64,000 nt of DNA from Phytobacter ursingii (GCA_901456055.1 CABDWT010000003.1:255352-319351), one strand, 5' to 3'. Shown: positions 46,703-54,450, counted from the stretch's first letter. Notes: a model not told the origin generated them from the sequence alone. Translations and numbers: made by a program.

Positions 46703-46765
46703 CTTGAAAAACGATTCTGATGTGTTCATTATAATGGAAACTCGTTCGATATAGCTGAAAATTGT

Positions 46766-47428
46766 ATGTTCAAACAACACTTCTCAAGCCTGACAAGCGA
46801 TACGATCAAAGCCATATTGCTGGTGTGTCTGGCGGTTGGGGTCGTCGGCGTCTCCTACGGTTCACTGGCAATGGCCTACGGTTTTCCGCTGTGGGTGCCA
46901 CTCGCCCTGTCCACGCTGGTGCTGGCGGGCGCCTCCGAATTCATGTTCATTGGCATTGTCGCCAGCGGCGGTAATCCGCTGGCGGCTGCCGTCGCCGGGT
47001 TGCTGGTGAATGCCCGCCATTTGCCCTTTGGCGTTACGGTGCGCGAGCTGGTGGGCACGCGTACGGCAAGCTTCTTCGGCTGCCACATTATGAACGATGA
47101 AAGCGTTGTGTTTGGCCTGGCGCAACCGACGCCGGAACAGCGTAAAGCCGCCTATTGGCTATGTGGACTGGGTATCGCCCTGCTCTGGCCGCTTGGCGTC
47201 GTTGTTGGCGCGGGGGTCGGAAAACTGCTGCCTGCCCCGGAAACCATCGGCCTGGATGCCGTCTTCCCGGCTATTTTGCTGGCGCTAGTGTTACCCGCAC
47301 TGAAAAAGAAAACCACGCTGATTCGCGCCGCCAGCGGCGCCGTTCTGTCCCTTGCCGCCGTGCCTTTTACGCCCGTGGGCCTGCCGGTACTGCTCTCTTT
47401 ACCTGGACTGCTGATGAGGAAGAAATAA
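46766..47428 (+). CDS. azlC: AzlC-family branched-chain amino acid exporter, large subunit
   Basis: Inner membrane protein of 220 aa with about seven helices. AzlC marks are GVSYGSLAMAYGFPLWVPLALSTLVLAGASEFMFIG, GNPLAAAVAGLLVNARHLPFGV and HIMNDESVVFGLAQ. Family members (AzlC, YgaZ, BrnF) export valine, leucine, isoleucine and related compounds together with a small AzlD/YgaH/BrnE partner, which here follows in a TAATG overlap. Confidence 0.88.
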   Translation: MFKQHFSSLTSDTIKAILLVCLAVGVVGVSYGSLAMAYGFPLWVPLALSTLVLAGASEFMFIGIVASGGNPLAAAVAGLLVNARHLPFGVTVRELVGTRTASFFGCHIMNDESVVFGLAQPTPEQRKAAYWLCGLGIALLWPLGVVVGAGVGKLLPAPETIGLDAVFPAILLALVLPALKKKTTLIRAASGAVLSLAAVPFTPVGLPVLLSLPGLLMRKK

Positions 47429-47751
47429 TGGCGAATACCATGCTGGTCATGATCGGTATTGCGGTGCTGTCGGTGGGGACCTGGCTGATGCGCTTTGGCG
47501 GCGCAAAGCTCGGCAACAAACTGGCGCTGTCAGAACGCTCTCAGGCGCTGTTGTCTGATGCGGCGACCACCTTGCTCTTCTCCGTGGCGCTGGCGGCAAC
47601 GCTGTATGAAGGTGAACATTTCGCCGGCATGGCCCGCGTGCTGGGAGTGATGTTTGCCCTGTTTCTCGCCTGGCGCAAGATGCCGCTCATCGTAGTGATC
47701 CTCTCCGCCGCCGTGGTCACCGCGCTGTTACGCCTGGTAGGGGTTGCATAA
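47428..47751 (+). CDS. azlD: AzlD-family exporter, small subunit
   Basis: 107 aa with about four helices: MANTMLVMIGIAVLSVGTWLMRFGGAKLGNKL, then LLSDAATTLLFSVALAATLYEG and a C-terminal helix pair. The ATG shares its A with the azlC stop. Its small size and position fit the AzlD/YgaH partner of a two-component amino acid exporter. Confidence 0.87.
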   Translation: MANTMLVMIGIAVLSVGTWLMRFGGAKLGNKLALSERSQALLSDAATTLLFSVALAATLYEGEHFAGMARVLGVMFALFLAWRKMPLIVVILSAAVVTALLRLVGVA

Positions 47752-47752
47752 C

Positions 47753-47780
47753 AGCGCCCGCAGGCGCTATCCCTTTTTTT
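47753..47780 (+). terminator. Terminator of azlCD
   Basis: AGCGCC-CGCA-GGCGCT followed by ATCCC and seven Ts. The T tract lies inside the last codons of the convergent P-loop kinase gene. Confidence 0.8.
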
Positions 47781-48324
47781 CCTGCAGCAAATGCGCATCC
47801 AGCCAGCTAAACAGACGGGTGTAGCTCTCTTCACTTCCCTGTTCAAAGCGAAACACCGGGCCAAGCGCCATTGGTTCGGCGTTGGCGGCCAGCACCGCCA
47901 GCTCCGGCAGATATTCCTCGCCAGGGTGGCCAACCCGTCGTTCGCCAAGGCGCTGAGCATACCGCGCGACGGCCACGTCAGGGGCGACCGCGTTCCAGAC
48001 TTCGAGAATCTGCGTCACCCCGGCCTTTTTCAGGTAGTCAACCAGCTTCTCCTTCGGCTGAAAACCAAACCAGGCATCGACGAGAAACGGGCAACCTGCT
48101 GGCGCATGGCGAATAATCGACCAGATGACGTCATAAGCCGCGCAGCCCAGCTTACGGTTAAAGGCCCGGTCTATTTCGCTAAACTGCGCCATAAACGGCT
48201 CTTTGATGCCGTCGATGGTCAGAATGGGCAGCGAAAACCGTTCCGACAGTTGATGTGTCACCGTGGTTTTCCCGGATGCCGGCACACCGTTGACCAGCAC
48301 GACCGTTTTCATTTGCGTAGTCAT
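47767..48324 (-). CDS. P-loop NTPase/kinase-like protein
   Basis: Cytosolic 185-aa protein of the AAA/zeta-chloramphenicol phosphotransferase-like kinase group. The Walker A loop VLVNGVPASGKTTVTHQL is at residues ~8-25. DGIKE near 38 and FLVDAWFGFQP near 82 supply acidic residues, and a positively charged VARYAQRLGERR segment could be the lid. It overlaps the PTS IIA gene by 4 bp and is the last gene of the PTS operon, so a role with that sugar or its phosphate is likely. Substrate unknown. Confidence 0.82.
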   Translation of the reverse strand: MTTQMKTVVLVNGVPASGKTTVTHQLSERFSLPILTIDGIKEPFMAQFSEIDRAFNRKLGCAAYDVIWSIIRHAPAGCPFLVDAWFGFQPKEKLVDYLKKAGVTQILEVWNAVAPDVAVARYAQRLGERRVGHPGEEYLPELAVLAANAEPMALGPVFRFEQGSEESYTRLFSWLDAHLLQEKKG

Positions 48325-48758
48325 AACAGCGCTACTACCTCCTCCCTTGTCCGTGCCGCCCGCAGCGCCGCCAGCGTGTCATCGTTATCCAGCAAATGAA
48401 CAATGGCGCGAATACCTTCTTCAATATGCGCATTACTGTTGCGAGCCCCGAACATAATGACGATATCCGCCGCTTCACTTTCGCCAAAGCGTATCGGTTC
48501 CTGCAATAACACCAGACTAAAACAGTCGCGCTTCACGCCGCACTCCGGGCGGGCATGCGGCATGGCGATGCCCTCATCAAACACATAATAGGCACCATGC
48601 TCCAGCGTACTGTCGATCACCGCTTCGCCATAGCGGGCCTCCAGATAGCCCCCCTTAATCAGAGGCCGGGCGGCGAGCCTGATCACCTGCCTCCAGTCCT
48701 TTTCCGTTACGCCAACCTGAATCGCATCCGCTTCGATAAGAAGATCTTTAATCGTCAT
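48321..48758 (-). CDS. PTS EIIA component (fructose/ascorbate type)
   Basis: 145-aa phosphocarrier of the EIIA-2 family. The phosphorylated His is in EGIAMPHARPECGV near residue 67. The C-terminal FGARNSNAHIEEGIRAIVHLLDN corresponds to the second family segment. It would receive phosphate from HPr and pass it to the EIIB encoded at 51297. It is separated from IIB and IIC by the aldolase and an unknown gene. Confidence 0.9.
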   Translation of the reverse strand: MTIKDLLIEADAIQVGVTEKDWRQVIRLAARPLIKGGYLEARYGEAVIDSTLEHGAYYVFDEGIAMPHARPECGVKRDCFSLVLLQEPIRFGESEAADIVIMFGARNSNAHIEEGIRAIVHLLDNDDTLAALRAARTREEVVALL

Positions 48759-48767
48759 CCGTTCTCC

Positions 48768-49037
48768 CTAAATATTACGCCGAATAATATTGCGCAATTC
48801 ATCGATACGAATAAAGAGAGAATCCACTTCATGGCGATGCTGTTTACTTTTAGCAAAGACATTTAATGCCCGGTTATATAGCAACATTAATTGTTTTTGC
48901 ACATCGCTATTTCGCGGATCCTCCACCAGTTTACCTTCCAGTGTTTTAATATCGACAGCCAGCAATTCAGCCTGTCTGTCATATTCTTCCACCGCCGTAT
49001 CGTCTTTTTTCCACAACGACTTCAATGATTCAAACAT
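48768..49037 (-). CDS. Uncharacterised 89-aa protein of the PTS operon
   Basis: No family recognised. MFESLKSLWKKDDTAVEEYDRQAELLAVDIKTLEGKLVEDPRNSDVQKQLMLLYNRALNVFAKSKQHRHEVDSLFIRIDELRNIIRRNI reads as an almost wholly helical, charged protein with possible short coiled coils. It has no signal peptide, membrane segment or Cys. It lies 9 bp before the IIA gene and 70 bp after the aldolase gene. Being inside the operon, it may be a regulatory or scaffold partner of one of the enzymes. Confidence 0.7.
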   Translation of the reverse strand: MFESLKSLWKKDDTAVEEYDRQAELLAVDIKTLEGKLVEDPRNSDVQKQLMLLYNRALNVFAKSKQHRHEVDSLFIRIDELRNIIRRNI

Positions 49038-49057
49038 GACTCACTCCCGCCCCGACG

Positions 49058-49071
49058 GGTGCCGGAGCACC
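49058..49071 (-). other. Tight stem-loop inside the PTS operon mRNA
   Basis: On the transcript strand, GGTGC-TCCG-GCACC forms a short, stable hairpin in the only sizeable gap (70 bp) of the operon, between the aldolase and 89-aa protein genes. It may set unequal expression of the two halves of the operon. Confidence 0.4.
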
Positions 49072-49107
49072 AGGGTTATGGAATAAAATTAACGTGGTAA
49101 TGCAGGA

Positions 49108-49950
49108 TTATTTAAATAAATTCATTTTCTCGACCAGCACCTGGGTGACCGCATCGTTGGCAGGGATCAGGAATTTACGCACGCTGTCATTCACCTTCCC
49201 TTTTTCAAAGGTCGATTTGCACTGGCCAACCCACTGCACATTCATCTCCGTGCCGACGTTCACTTTATTGATCCCTTCGGTCACGGCCTTGCGCATATCC
49301 TCATCACTGACGCCGGTTCCGCCATGCAGCACCAGCGGCGTGCCGGTGGCGGCGCTTATCTCCTGTAAACGCTGATGCTGGATCTGCGCCTTACCGGTAT
49401 ACAGCCCGTGTACCGTGCCGACCGACACCGCCAGCATGTCCACGTGGGTTTCCTCGACAAAACGTTTCGCATCTTCCACGGTGGTAAAGCAAATGTCCTC
49501 TTCGGCCACGGCCTTACCGTCTTCCGAACCGCCAATCGCGCCCAGTTCGGCTTCAACCGAAATACCGCGTGGACGCGCCATCTCCACCACAATACGGGTA
49601 TTAGCAATATTCTCATCAATATCCAGATGCGAACCGTCGTACATAATTGAGCTGAATCCGGCATCGATCGCAGTCTGAATGGCGTTAATATCCGAGCAGT
49701 GATCTAAATGCAAACAAGTAGGCACATTTTCGCTTGCCGATAATGAGCGCACGGAATCAACCAGTAATTGATATCCCAGATAGTGCGCCGTTCCGGTTGA
49801 TATCTGAATCATTAATGGGCTGTTAGTTTGCTTTGCCGCTTTAAAAAAAGCGGGCAACATTTCCAGACAATGTAAATTAAACGATCCGACAGCTTTAAAT
49901 TGACGCGCTTTGGCAATTTCTAACAGCGCTGTGAAATTATGCAGACTCAT
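49108..49950 (-). CDS. Class II ketose-bisphosphate aldolase (Fba/GatY/KbaY type)
   Basis: Zinc-dependent aldolase of 280 aa. The catalytic Asp and first zinc His are in CLHLDHCSD near residue 80. Further His ligands are in SVGTVHGLY and VLHGGTG. SIMYDGSH, VEAELGAIGG and KVNVGTEM complete the family pattern. The tagatose- and fructose-bisphosphate enzymes are this short. It overlaps the IIC gene by 14 bp. It would split the bisphosphate made by the Pfk-like enzyme of the same operon into two trioses. Stereospecificity cannot be read from sequence. Confidence 0.9.
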   Translation of the reverse strand: MSLHNFTALLEIAKARQFKAVGSFNLHCLEMLPAFFKAAKQTNSPLMIQISTGTAHYLGYQLLVDSVRSLSASENVPTCLHLDHCSDINAIQTAIDAGFSSIMYDGSHLDIDENIANTRIVVEMARPRGISVEAELGAIGGSEDGKAVAEEDICFTTVEDAKRFVEETHVDMLAVSVGTVHGLYTGKAQIQHQRLQEISAATGTPLVLHGGTGVSDEDMRKAVTEGINKVNVGTEMNVQWVGQCKSTFEKGKVNDSVRKFLIPANDAVTQVLVEKMNLFK

Positions 49951-51304
49951 GGATTTTCTCCCCTTTTGGTTTTACTGATTTGCCATTAACAAACCAGGCA
50001 AGGAACGCAACAAAGACAATAAACAGACCGACAAACAGCCAGTTATTCTGGAAGGCATGCCCCAGAACCAGGCCAGAGCTGATGACATCGGAGTCACTGA
50101 ACGTCACCCCGGTAAAGCCGTAACTTTCCAGCATCGGCACCAGGATGGCCGGGAGGAAGGTGATAAACAGGCCGTGGACAACGCCGCCGATGACCGCGCC
50201 ACGGCGCCCACCCAACGCGTTACCAAAGACACCTGCCGTGCCGCCCGCAAAAAAGTTGGTCAGCAGGCCAGGCAGAATCATCGCCAGACCAAACATCGGG
50301 AAGACCAGCATGCCGATAATCGAACCGACGGTGGTGGCCAGGAAGCCGACGATGACCGCATTCGGGGCGTAGGGGAACAGAACCGGGCAATCGAGCGCCG
50401 GTTTAGCGTCCGGGACGATGCGCATGGCGATCCCCCGGAAAGCAGGCACCAGTTCGTTCAACAGCAGACGCACGCCGCTATAAAGGACGAACACCCCGGC
50501 GACAAACTGAATGGATTGCATAAAGGCGTACATCAGAAAATTCACGCCATGGGAGAACTGGCTGATATATTCCGGGCCCGCCGCCACTGCCGGGATGAGG
50601 TACATCGGCACCATCACCACCGCCATGGCAAGGTAGGTATCCTGCAGAAATTTGAAGTTGTCCGGCAGTTGCAGGTCTTCCGTAGAGCGGGAGCCTTTAC
50701 CCACGACTTTTGCGACAGCCGCCTGGACCAGGTAGCCAATGGTACAGAAGTGCCCCAGCGCCACGTCATCGGAACCGGTAATGCGTCGGACCACCGGTTG
50801 CGCCAGCGCAGGCATCAGTACCGCCATCGCGCCGCCAAAAATACCGCCCGTGAGGATCAGCGGCAGCCCGGTCAGACCTGATTTATAACCAATAACCGCC
50901 CCGATGGTTGCCATCCACAACAGCGCCTGCCCGGTGAGGAAGATGTATTTCAACGGCGTCAGGCGGGCAATAATGATGTTGACCGCAAAAATCACCATCA
51001 GCGTCAGCGCCACTTCAGAACCCAGTTCACGGTTTGCCAGCCCGGCGATGGCGGCAACGTCCGTGATGTAGCCTTTCATGCCAAAACCGTGGGTGAAGAT
51101 ATCGTTCAGGAAAGTCAGGGTGGCAACGATAATATTGATACCGGCCATCATGATTAAAAAACCGAGCAGTGTTTTAAATGTACCCTCGGCGATTTTTCCC
51201 GGCGATTTCTTTTGTAAGATCAAACCGAGCATGGCAATAAAAGCAATTAATATCGATGCCTGCCCAAGTAGATCTTTGACGATAAACTCAACAAAGCTAT
51301 TCAT
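49937..51304 (-). CDS. PTS EIIC component, ascorbate (UlaA/SgaT) superfamily
   Basis: Membrane transport subunit, 455 aa, with about eleven helices. Family marks are LGLILQKKSPGKIAEGTFKTLLGFLIM, GHFCTIGYLVQAAVAKVVG, NELVPAFRGIAMRIVPDAKPALDCPVLFPYAPNAVIVGFL and GGRRGAVIGGVVHGLFITFLP. Relatives move L-ascorbate (UlaA) or unknown sugars, phosphorylating them at the terminal carbon. It overlaps IIB by 8 bp upstream and the aldolase by 14 bp downstream. Confidence 0.92.
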   Translation of the reverse strand: MNSFVEFIVKDLLGQASILIAFIAMLGLILQKKSPGKIAEGTFKTLLGFLIMMAGINIIVATLTFLNDIFTHGFGMKGYITDVAAIAGLANRELGSEVALTLMVIFAVNIIIARLTPLKYIFLTGQALLWMATIGAVIGYKSGLTGLPLILTGGIFGGAMAVLMPALAQPVVRRITGSDDVALGHFCTIGYLVQAAVAKVVGKGSRSTEDLQLPDNFKFLQDTYLAMAVVMVPMYLIPAVAAGPEYISQFSHGVNFLMYAFMQSIQFVAGVFVLYSGVRLLLNELVPAFRGIAMRIVPDAKPALDCPVLFPYAPNAVIVGFLATTVGSIIGMLVFPMFGLAMILPGLLTNFFAGGTAGVFGNALGGRRGAVIGGVVHGLFITFLPAILVPMLESYGFTGVTFSDSDVISSGLVLGHAFQNNWLFVGLFIVFVAFLAWFVNGKSVKPKGEKIHESA

Positions 51305-51611
51305 GGTCAGTTACCTTCATGTTATGCAGTTTTAAGAACGCGATAATTTTTTGTTCGATCTCTTCTTTATCGGTTAATTTATTAAGCACAACGACTCGTT
51401 TGATTTCTTCTTCACTGGCATCTGCCGTTAAAATGTCGGCAAAGACTTTTTGTGTCAAAATCATATCGGATTTAAATGCACCGGCTTCTGAAACTGTCGT
51501 GTGTTCAACTTTTGCCGGAATTTCTAATTTTTTCAGCACCGCTTTCGCGCTCATTTCGATCGCAAAGCTGGAGCCGAGGCCGCAGCCACATACGCAAAGA
51601 ACTTTAAGCAT
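51297..51611 (-). CDS. PTS EIIB component (ascorbate/lactose-like type)
   Basis: 104-aa phosphocarrier. The phosphorylated Cys is in VLCVCGCGLGSS near residue 9, at the start of a Rossmann-like fold. DMILTQKVFADIL and VVLNKLTDKEEIEQKI correspond to later family strands and helices. It lies 10 bp after the Pfk-like gene and overlaps IIC. With IIA and IIC it makes a complete enzyme II. Confidence 0.92.
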   Translation of the reverse strand: MLKVLCVCGCGLGSSFAIEMSAKAVLKKLEIPAKVEHTTVSEAGAFKSDMILTQKVFADILTADASEEEIKRVVVLNKLTDKEEIEQKIIAFLKLHNMKVTDHE

Positions 51612-51621
51612 GTAAATCTCC

Positions 51622-52602
51622 TCAAATAATATTGAGTTGTTTGGCCAGTTTGTAGGGATGTCCTTCTGTGTCTACCAGACGTTTTTTCATACTAACAAGA
51701 TCAATCGGAATAGGTTTATTACTGGAATTGATAATAATGGCTTTATTCTTCATGCCAGATTGAATACAACGTACGACTTCACTGGCCATAATGGTGCCCT
51801 GATAAATCTCTTCACAGGTGGGGTCACCGTTACGTAGGCCATAGCCAATAATTGTTTTACGAATACGCACGCCAATCCGTGGTTCAAGCTGCTTCATCAT
51901 GGTGTCGATAGCACCCTGAAAACCGGGCGTATACTCTCGGGTGTAACCTTCGGAGCACAGGATCACCACACTGTTCTGGCTGGCAAGGCGGTCTTTAATG
52001 CGTTGCGATAACTCATCAATGGGGATCTGGCATTCCGGAATAAGAGCAATATCGGCATTGCTTTTGATCGCCGATTGCAGCGTCAACTCGCCACAGTAAC
52101 CACCCAGGACTTCCACCATAAATACACGGCCTGGTAACGCCCTGCCGGTATTTCTGAGCCGGGAAACTTCCTTGATAATTTGTTCGCAAGCGGTAGAAAA
52201 GCCAATCGAATAATCGCTGCCATACACATCGTTATCAATCGTCATGCCGACGCCAAAACAATTCACATCAAACTCACTGAGCGTATTCAAAAATTGCAGC
52301 GATCCGTCACCACCCGCCATAACCAGCACATCAATTCGCAACGACTTTAATTTTTTCGCAATCGTTTCGTATTCACTTCGCACTAATTTACGGGTTGTGC
52401 GACCAGAGGTAATAATAGGGATAGAGGCAATGGAAAAATCCACTAAATCCCGCCAGGCAATTTCATTGTGTTTCTTTTCAAGTAAACCAGGTATCCCTCC
52501 GTTGAACAGGGTAATTTCTGCCTGCGTCAATCTCGCGATTTGAAAAATAAAATTATTTATTCCCGATACATCACCACCGCTAATGACTACACCGATTTTC
52601 AT
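51622..52602 (-). CDS. PfkA paralogue, probable ketose-6-phosphate kinase
   Basis: 326 aa, PfkA family, first gene of the PTS operon. The ATP and catalytic sites are kept: SGGDVSGIN, AGGDGSLQF (Gly at the residue that is Asp in PPi-type enzymes) and TIDNDVYGSD. Substrate-site residues differ from the housekeeping PfkA at 10048: VMGRYCGDL becomes VLGGYCGEL, and GHIQRGGSP becomes GYGLRNGDPT, which loses the fructose 6-phosphate His while keeping the Arg. I infer a kinase for a ketose 6-phosphate other than, or as well as, fructose 6-phosphate. GGGGAA precedes the ATG. Confidence 0.88.
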   Translation of the reverse strand: MKIGVVISGGDVSGINNFIFQIARLTQAEITLFNGGIPGLLEKKHNEIAWRDLVDFSIASIPIITSGRTTRKLVRSEYETIAKKLKSLRIDVLVMAGGDGSLQFLNTLSEFDVNCFGVGMTIDNDVYGSDYSIGFSTACEQIIKEVSRLRNTGRALPGRVFMVEVLGGYCGELTLQSAIKSNADIALIPECQIPIDELSQRIKDRLASQNSVVILCSEGYTREYTPGFQGAIDTMMKQLEPRIGVRIRKTIIGYGLRNGDPTCEEIYQGTIMASEVVRCIQSGMKNKAIIINSSNKPIPIDLVSMKKRLVDTEGHPYKLAKQLNII

Positions 52603-52735
52603 CGCGAATTCCCCACTGGCTGCCTGTGCGAATATTCTTCCCTGACTTCAAGAGGCATATTTGCAATGAAAGTCACATTTTATGGATAATTTTGTTATCA
52701 CTAACCATTGACAGAAATGTTAAACAGCCATTTTA

Positions 52736-52751
52736 TGTGATAAAAATCACA
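52736..52751 (-). promoter_or_regulatory. CRP site of the PTS operon
   Basis: TGTGA-TAAAAA-TCACA is an exact match to the CRP consensus. It is centred about 141 bp before the Pfk-like start, so the transcript would have a leader of roughly 80-100 nt. It predicts strong catabolite control. Confidence 0.85.
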
Positions 52752-52759
52752 TAAAACCA

Positions 52760-52775
52760 GTGAGATGCAACTCAC
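52760..52775 (-). promoter_or_regulatory. Second inverted repeat upstream of the PTS operon
   Basis: GTGAG-ATGCAA-CTCAC is a perfect 5-6-5 inverted repeat lying 24 bp (centre to centre) upstream of the CRP site. It resembles a CRP site but is offset from the consensus by one base in each arm, so a different regulator or a weak CRP site is possible. Confidence 0.5.
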
Positions 52776-53014
52776 AGTATTTTTATTAATTTCTTGTCAA
52801 TCATTGAGTTATAAAAAAATAAGGATGGGGATAAAACAGGGAAATAAAATCGTCGTTAAGGCGTTTCGACGGATAGTAATTTTGTGATTCTCACCTCATT
52901 TTTTAAAGGAAAAGAGGCATAGGGGAGAAAAATACAGATGCGGGAGAGAGAAAACCGGGGGAAATAACCTGTCCCCGCTCCGAAGAGCCAGGGACAGCGG
53001 CAATGCGGGAAAAC

Positions 53015-53227
53015 TTATTTGGTCAGTTCAGCAGTCATATGGACCTGATTACCGGTAAAAGCTTCGGTAATCTGGTATGAAGACGCGCCAGCCTGTTGCG
53101 CCTGAGCGGCAATTTTCGCTTCTGCACCGGACAGTGTAGAGTCAGTTGCGGTGACGGTCTGTGCAGCAAATGAACCGAAAGAAGAAGCCAGAGCGATAAC
53201 TGCGACAAAAGTTTTGATGCTTTTCAT
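53015..53227 (-). CDS. DUF1471 (BhsA/YhcN-like) periplasmic protein, copy 1
   Basis: 70 aa: a signal peptide MKSIKTFVAVIALASSFGSFA, then a compact domain with AEAKIAAQAQQAGASSYQITEAFTG. DUF1471 proteins (BhsA, McbA, YhcN) are small periplasmic proteins induced by stress and linked to biofilm formation. A near-identical copy lies 1.5 kb away on the same strand. It is divergent from a Crp-like regulator. Confidence 0.9.
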   Translation of the reverse strand: MKSIKTFVAVIALASSFGSFAAQTVTATDSTLSGAEAKIAAQAQQAGASSYQITEAFTGNQVHMTAELTK

Positions 53228-53320
53228 GATATAAACCCTTCTGAATGTTTGTTGAGATGAGGCGTTGTGCCTCGATGAAAGAAATAATAGCCCTTAACCT
53301 CATCAACAGACAGCGGAATG
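53228..53320 (-). repeat. Duplicated DUF1471 leader, copy 1
   Basis: The 93 bp before this gene match those at 54713-54803 closely, including the ribosome-site text AGAAGGGTTTATATC and the hairpin GAGGC-ACAAC-GCCTC in the 5' leader (53259-53273). The duplication therefore covers promoter, leader and gene. Confidence 0.8.
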
Positions 53321-53367
53321 ATTTGCATTTATTTTTCAAATTATTTGAATCACTAAGAGAGTGAAAA

Positions 53368-53889
53368 ATGACCCCAGACTGGCTCACCGCCCTGCAGCAA
53401 TTTGGGCGCACGCGTAGCGTGTCGGCGATGGATATTCTGCTACGTCAGGGGGAGCCACAGCATAGTGTATTTTGGTTGCAGGAGGGGACGGCCCGAGCGG
53501 TGTATCACTCGGCACAGGGCCACGAAAGAGTGAAAGAGTTCTATTTCACCGGGGAGTGCTGTTTTCTTTATCTGAGCTGGCTCACCGGCACGGCGGCGGA
53601 CTACAGCCTGCAAATGCTCACCCCAGGCAGGCTTTGTGAAATCCCGCTGCGCTTGCTTGATAAACCCGAACACCTCGCCGCGCGGCTGGCGCTGCTCAGT
53701 CAGCAGGTGGTTTACAAGGAAAAGAAAGAGCAGATGTTTTTGCTCAATAACCCCGAACAGCGCTGGCAATACGTGCAGGCCAATTTCCCGGACTGGGAGC
53801 AGCAACTCACGCAAAAAGATCTTGCCAGCTACATCGGTATCTCCCCGGTGAGTTTGTCGCGAATTCGCGGGCGTCTTAACAAAGGTTAA
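53368..53889 (+). CDS. Crp/Fnr-family regulator, short form
   Basis: 173 aa. A cyclic-nucleotide-binding-like beta-roll is seen at residues ~15-110 (LLRQGEPQHSVFWLQEGTARAVYHSAQGHERVKEFYFTGECCF). It ends in a helix-turn-helix (LTQKDLASYIGISPVSLSRIRGRLNKG) without the beta-wing. The cAMP-binding RGE/RS signature of CRP is absent, so the ligand is unknown. It lies between the DUF1471 twins, divergent from copy 1, and may control them. Confidence 0.85.
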   Translation: MTPDWLTALQQFGRTRSVSAMDILLRQGEPQHSVFWLQEGTARAVYHSAQGHERVKEFYFTGECCFLYLSWLTGTAADYSLQMLTPGRLCEIPLRLLDKPEHLAARLALLSQQVVYKEKKEQMFLLNNPEQRWQYVQANFPDWEQQLTQKDLASYIGISPVSLSRIRGRLNKG

Positions 53890-53946
53890 TGACCAGCGCG
53901 CCCACCCGTCTTATGCTGCCCCCCTTTTCTGCTGCCGGGCGACGCG

Positions 53947-54450
53947 ATGACGCCATTTTTCTTCTCACAAATTCTGGCGGGTCTGTCGTTTGGCCTGGAT
54001 TTGCTGGCCTTTCAGCTTGTCCGTCGTCAGCACTCTCTACTGACACTCGCCTGTTCTACCAGCCTGCTGGCGCTCCATTTCTGGCTGCTCGGTGAAGTCA
54101 GCGCCTGCGGATTGATGGTGCTGGCTGCCTGCCGATATCTTCTGGCGACCGTTACCACCAGCCAGCGTGTGAAAGGGGGATTTCTTTGCGCGTCGGTGTT
54201 ATGCAGCGTGCTGACCTGGCAGCACGCAACGGATATCTTCCCGCTGGCGGGCAGCTTGCTCATGACGGTTGCCGCCTTTCAGTCAACGGCGACAGGATTA
54301 CGACTGATCACCCTGAGCGGCAGCCTGTGCTGGCTTATCAATAATATTCTGGCGGGCTCGCCGATGGCGATCGTCATGGAAGGCACGTTTATGCTGAGTA
54401 CGCTGGTGTCGTACTGGCGATTAAAACGAGGAGCGGCGGTAGCCGGGTAA
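53947..54450 (+). CDS. YgjV-family inner membrane protein
   Basis: 167 aa with five or six hydrophobic segments, from MTPFFFSQILAGLSFGLDLLAFQLVRRQHSLL to the C-terminal STLVSYWRLKRG. The pattern QLxRRQxxLL..., HFWLLGE..A and R..LA is that of the Imp-YgjV family, whose function is unknown. It lies 57 bp after the Crp-like gene on the same strand and may be co-transcribed with it. Confidence 0.8.
   Translation: MTPFFFSQILAGLSFGLDLLAFQLVRRQHSLLTLACSTSLLALHFWLLGEVSACGLMVLAACRYLLATVTTSQRVKGGFLCASVLCSVLTWQHATDIFPLAGSLLMTVAAFQSTATGLRLITLSGSLCWLINNILAGSPMAIVMEGTFMLSTLVSYWRLKRGAAVAG

Larger units (their letters stand above)
52603..53014. other. Control region of the PTS operon (412 bp)
   Basis: No gene is seen. 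The part next to the Pfk-like gene is AT-rich and holds a perfect CRP palindrome and a second inverted repeat, described separately. The distal half has low complexity (GGGGAGAAAAA, CGGGAGAGAGAAAACCGGGGG) and a hairpin (CTGTCCC ... GGGACAG, 52969-52997) that follows the DUF1471 stop. Confidence 0.6.
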
